In this document: in pieces, positions 59,632 to 64,000 of the stretch
How positions within the stretch are numbered: the stretch's first letter is position 1
How the letters are laid out: each line of letters opens with the position of its first letter
NCBI GenBank assembly: GCA_018806985.1
Contig: JADANN010000161.1
Location: forward strand, 99,310-163,309
Direction of reading: 5' to 3'
Origin: Angiostrongylus vasorum
Taxonomy: Eukaryota > Nematoda > Chromadorea > Rhabditida > Metastrongylidae
DNA length: 64,000 nucleotides
Program-made: the position numbers and the translations under genes
Notes under the pieces: generated by a model
Told to the model about the DNA's origin: nothing
Seen by the model: the letters and a program-made list of their open reading frames with translations, nothing else
Database searches by the model: none

Positions 59632-59835
59632 TATGAAGCTCTAGGCGTAGATCAATTCTCGAGGGATGCGTCATGCATTTCCACTTCATTAACCATCGTT
59701 GGAGATGATTGAATGCATATCTGGCCTTCACAAAGACTTGCTGTGACCAAGTGATGTATCGAACCAATGGTGCTATCCTCCCAGACAAGTTTGGTACCAA
59801 TTTTGCCGACCCCTGAGTGATAGAAGGCTTGGTAA
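59632..59835 (-). mobile_element. SINE1 copy, head truncated
   Basis: TTATGAAGCTCTAGGCGTAG, GATGTATCGAACCAATGGTGC, GACAAGTTTGGTACC. Stops at AGGCTTGGT, so the tRNA-like head is missing. Confidence 0.7.
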
Positions 59836-59839
59836 AAAA

Positions 59840-60950
59840 TTAAAATTGGACATGGATATCGATCTTATTTTTATTACGGGGCGCCCCCCGACCACTGGGC
59901 TACCCACTCGACAAGCGGTTGCTATCTCTTAAATTCACTCTTGAAATCTTCATCTAAGAGTTGCCATAAAAAAATATATATGTGGAAGTCAATGATGTCA
60001 GAGACGTAAAGTATTTTCGCTTTGCTGATGGATCACTCTCGTAGTACTAAATAGCATCTTGCAGTAGAATGGAAAGGAGCCCGATTTCGACGATCGTCGT
60101 GAAAGATCGTTCTGGCTTTAAATTTGAAGATAACGATTTTCGTTAACAGTCCCATGATTTCTAGTGTCTCAAACTCTGTGTAACAATTATCTGGGAATAC
60201 CGTAGATGTTTTTGTCTTCGTCGACGAGAGAATGAAGTCTTAGGGCGACATAGAGAATGCCGAGCTTGAGAAGCTTGCAAGACCACCGATAATCTAGTGA
60301 CGCGCAATTGAAAGCGTGCTGCTTGAACACCGTTTCACCTGCAATGTTTTGCTGTTCACAAGGCTTGCATCGTACAGCTAGACACTATGTGAACACGATG
60401 AAGTCGGCGTTGTTAAACTCGACCTCAAGTTTGTCCACTAATAACAGAAAAAATAGAAATAGCAAAGGTACATTTTGTTTGCCTCCTTCAAACGACACCA
60501 TTGGAATGACACCACTGGACTTCACCTGACACTGATCTCCAAGGAACAGTTCCTGTTGTTACTTCGACCATCACATGAAAATAACTTTCTAAGTCATGTC
60601 GTCTTCCAAAATCCTCAAAGCTGATGGAACAGTTCTGACTAACCGTTGTTTGTTGTAAGACAAACTTCATCGAACATCCACGGAATTTTGGAAAATAAAT
60701 GAAGGATGTTGGTGTATTGTGCTAAATTTTCGCATGAATAACACGACCAGTGAGAAACACATGAACGTTCTAACAAAATACTTCTCTTTCGAAAATTTTT
60801 TCCTTTAACGTTTTTTGCCTTAAACCAAAGATTTCAGCTCCGAAAGCTCAACTACCACCGATGACCGGTAAATATGTTATTGTTCCTCTCCAACCAACGT
60901 CTTTCCATGCGGGAATCAATTTTCCATTCTCTCAATAACCACAAGAATTC
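59840..60950. other. no gene recognised
   Basis: A GTGGGTAGCCCAGTGGTCGG phrase on the minus strand near 59895 is A-box-like, with no B box. Otherwise nothing. Confidence 0.4.
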
Positions 60951-60954
60951 CTAA

Positions 60955-61735
60955 GTGAGTGAGAACCGATGGTCTGCAATCAAGCCATCTTCGCCTTGCT
61001 GATGATATCGTTCTCACAACTAAAAGCATTACCTAGACGGAACGAATGCTTCCTATTAGTCTTCAGATAAATCTCACAAAACGATGTTCATGAGGATCCG
61101 GTAGTTTTCACATACCTTATTTCAAGTTCAGTGGTACGAACATCTTTCAATGCTCTAGCTGCGTCATTCTAGGTCGGGAAATCAGGACATAGGTTCAAAG
61201 TTGAGCAGCAGGAAACGAGAAGACTATCGGGGATGTAGTGAAGACAAAATGAAACGCACAACTTCATGCCAACTTTTTCGACTCCACGATACGTCATGCG
61301 TTGACATACCCATCAGAGAGCTGGTCGCTGCGCAAGCAGTATCAAGACTCGCACAGCGTTATAAGACGAGCAATCGAAACGATGATGCTAGGAGTGTCAA
61401 GTGTCACACAAGTAAGGGGAAGGGATCCGAAGCTCCGTACCGTGTCAACGATCAGAAACCGAAGCAGCCATTCTATTAGAGAAACTGTACAAAATAGGGT
61501 GGGCTAGACACGCAATGCGTATGAACGACAGCCTATGTGCTGTTAGTGACTTTATTCACCAGGATATCGAACGCACTGTAGGAACAACACCGACCCGATA
61601 GTCACGGATTTTTTCTAAAACCCTGGAAGAAGGCTATCACGCTCAGTTAGTCCGTCAAGCGAGCAGAGCCCACTGTTATACTTGTGAAAAACGCAACAGG
61701 GCGAGATGGAAGAATTACTGGCGTCCGCTCGGGTC
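60955..61735 (+). mobile_element. LINE-B, decayed RT to C-terminal region
   Basis: Conceptual translation across shifts gives RLADDIVLTTKS at about 60986 (the RT catalytic ADD box), then SGTNIF, LGREIR, TYPSESWSLRK, a RAIETMMLGVSSVTQV segment, and finally KNYWRPLGS at about 61710. This order is characteristic of a LINE I know from strongylid genomes. It abuts the LINE-A piece that begins at about 61805. Confidence 0.7.
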
Positions 61736-61804
61736 ACTCCTACGGCCACCTGGACTGCAGGTGACACAGGTGACAGTGATAAGTGGGTTGAGAAGCATAG
61801 AATA

Positions 61805-62768
61805 TTATTGTTTAACTTAAAAAAGAACCACCACCGTCGTAACAAAGAACATCGTCCCACATCCTTGTTGAGTGTACTCTACAAGCTCTTCACGAAGATT
61901 ATCCTCTCGCGCACAGCAAGGACATTGGATGAGACTCAACCAGTCGAGCAAGCAGGATTTCGGAAAGGATTTTGCTGCATGGACCACGTCCAAACCGTGT
62001 CCAGGGTCATCGAAGTTTGTCGGGAATACCACTTGCCTCTAGTCTTAACCTTTATTGACTATGAAAAAGCGTTTGACAGTGTCAAACTATATGCAATCCT
62101 AACAACGCTCGTCGACCAAGGAGTGAGCCTGTCCTACATGAGAACTCTGTCCGACTGTTATCGGAACTGCACTACGTAAATACAGCTTTTCCATCGACCT
62201 CTTACGTTACCAATAGGAAAAGGGGTTCGACAGGGCTACACAATATCGCCAAAGCTGTTCAGTACCGCACTGCAGTGGATAATGAAGTCACTTTACTGGG
62301 ATGAGAAAGGCATATGTATTGATGGAAAATTCCTATCAAACCTTCGTTTTGCCGACGACATTGTCATCTTCTCGAGAAGTGCTAGCGAAACAGAGATGAT
62401 GATCAACGAGCTCAACGAAGCGAGAATATACATCGATAGCGAAACGTAGATGGGCGGGTCACATAGTGAGAGGAACCGACGACAGATGGATGAAAAGGAC
62501 AGTAGAGTGAACTCCAAGAGCATGCAAACGTCCCCCCAGGACGACCACCTACACGTTGGGCGGATGTGTTCGTAAACAAACTTAATCAGCTGTACCCGCA
62601 GCGGCAGTTGTTTTACAGATCACGATGTGAGATTCGCACGCGCTACCATGCTCGAAGAAGACCACCACCATGGACTACGATTGCGAAAGAAAGGAACGAA
62701 TGGCATATGTGCTGGGGTCCGCACAACTCGTGAAGATGGACCGTCCAAGTATCCAAGTGAGTAACTTA
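61805..62768 (+). mobile_element. LINE-A (RTE type), RT domain and 3' end
   Basis: The best-preserved LINE in the window. KEHRPTSLLSVLYKLFTKII, QAGFRKGFCCMDHVQTVSRV and LTFIDYEKAFDSV (catalytic Asp of RT motif A) are in one frame to a stop at 62179. RFADDIVIFSRSASE follows at about 62345. After NELNEA there is a deletion to a C-terminal segment near 62455-62700 with a GRPPTRWADVF motif. The 3' end is ATGTGCTGGGGTCCGCACAAC, GTGAAGATGGACCGTCCAAG, and an AAGTATCC-type tail. Truncated at the 5' end and interrupted, so non-autonomous now. Confidence 0.8.
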
Positions 62769-62779
62769 ACAAAGGAAAC

Positions 62780-64000
62780 AGTTGTTTAGCAACTTTTGAC
62801 TTTTCCATATTTATAAAAATGGACTGTATGGAGAGAAATGTGTAACTACTTTCAAATATGGAGATCGGCAACGAAAAGGGTATTCACACTCTCGAGTTTA
62901 TGCCAGCCATTGGGTTTATGAAATTTGAAAACTAATAAGCTGCCAACTAGTTGGCTATTTCGCTTCAATCTAATGCTAGACGCCTCCTTGAAAGCTGTAT
63001 CTCTGCTATCCTACTCCAACGACGAATTGTATTGTATGAGCGAGACATTGCATGAATGCCTACAAGATGGCGACATACGGGAGCCTCAGCGAAGAGGATA
63101 AGTGGGAGCAGTTATGAATTTTTCCACCACACTCGTAATTTCAAAATAGAAATGTTTAAAAGGACTGCCATTTCAAGGTTTACAAGCAGGATCCCTTTGC
63201 GAAGTGTGGTATACATTCCAGTGTAATTATTTTTGTAAGTCAGCGTGCACAACGATACCTGTAATTCGACTATTTCTTTCTCTTGAAGCCCATTGCTAGC
63301 TGTTCGCTTCTGTTCACCTCGGATTTCAGATGGCTGCTGGCTATGGTGGTGTCTGAGAATGCCGTAGGTGTTTTCACAAAGCCTTAGGTTAGCACACAGG
63401 ATAGCTCGTCACACCACTGCCATCTAAAGGTTCGCATTCGTAAACTAATTGCCTTTTATGGCTTTTTCAATTCGTCTTGTCAATGTACCGTTTTGACAGA
63501 CCGAAGTCTTTGAAGAAAATAATTTAAGACTGTTTGTTGTAGCGACGTTCTGGAGCAAAATTTCCGGGTTTTATATTACGAGATATGTGCCCGATTTTAT
63601 GGAGCTCTTCGACCGTCTTAATGGTAATTCTGATATCTAACTCATCAGTGCCAGCATAATTCGTCCAGTGTCACTTTTTTTCTACCGTTTCTATTGTCGT
63701 ATAGTCTTCTTCCGCAACATTTCATGCACTTATTCTTGGTTGTTCTTGTAGATTTTTCCCGTGAAAAGGTGTTTTCTACACTTTGCAACATAAATAGGAT
63801 CTTCTACTGACGGAGCTGATTCCTGCCCTTGAGTTCCTTAACGATTCCCTTCTTTTGTGCCAACCAAGTGACGCGAGCACTGTTGCAAATGATAGGAGGT
63901 CCTGATGCCTCTGCTAGGAGGGTGAAGAGATTCCGGCCGGTGTGAGGCATAACTGACCCATGCTGTGCCCAACGAAAAGTTGGCTGCTTTCGCAAATGTG
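62780..64000. other. no gene recognised
   Basis: No recognisable coding frame or repeat to the right edge. Confidence 0.45.

Noticed and set aside
1..64000. CRISPR arrays, operons or prokaryotic signals
   Set aside because: No regularly spaced repeats, no long intronless genes and no Shine-Dalgarno-type patterns; intron structure shows the DNA is eukaryotic.

Overview
The window looks like nuclear DNA of a nematode, most likely a strongylid (hookworm-like) worm. The reasons are short introns with TTTCAG- or TTTTAG-type acceptors, one long multi-exon gene, and RTE-type LINE fragments with several tRNA-derived SINE families. No prokaryotic or viral genes are visible. The taxonomic call is inference, because nothing here is diagnostic at species level.

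The main gene is on the minus strand, from about 40.1 kb down to 26.04 kb. I reconstructed 27 exons in which every junction keeps phase, giving about 1,434 codons. The C-terminal exons carry the conserved block of RIF1, the telomere/replication-timing PP1 adaptor, and a KVKF PP1-docking motif lies upstream. Its introns are packed with repeats: a tandem pair of composite SINEs, several tRNA-SINEs, an antisense RTE LINE fragment and a MITE. One exon is tandemly duplicated in a mutually exclusive arrangement. One exon needs a single-base correction in a G5 run to stay open.

A second minus-strand gene (46.9-51.2 kb) is uncharacterised and sits in a segmental duplication. Copy A (46.67-51.37 kb) keeps four phase-compatible exons. 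Copy B (51.52-53.85 kb) has lost splice acceptors, carries frameshifts and has a SINE at a splice donor, so it is a decayed duplicate. Two tandem histone H4 pseudogenes lie at 44.88-45.70 kb.

The rest (0-26 kb, 40-44.8 kb, 54-64 kb) is mostly repeat debris and DNA in which I see no gene. Recognised repeats are LINE-A and LINE-B (endonuclease and reverse transcriptase pieces at 0-1.6, 24.8-25.4, 27.7-28.8 and 61.0-62.8 kb), SINE1, SINE2, a composite element called F3 here, and two MITE families. F3 and SINE2 end in sequence resembling the 3' end of LINE-A, which suggests that LINE machinery mobilised them. I did not find a convincing new enzymatic or defence system. The most unusual observations are the shared LINE/SINE tails, the duplicated RIF1 exon and the duplication with asymmetric gene decay. 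All splice sites were read by eye.
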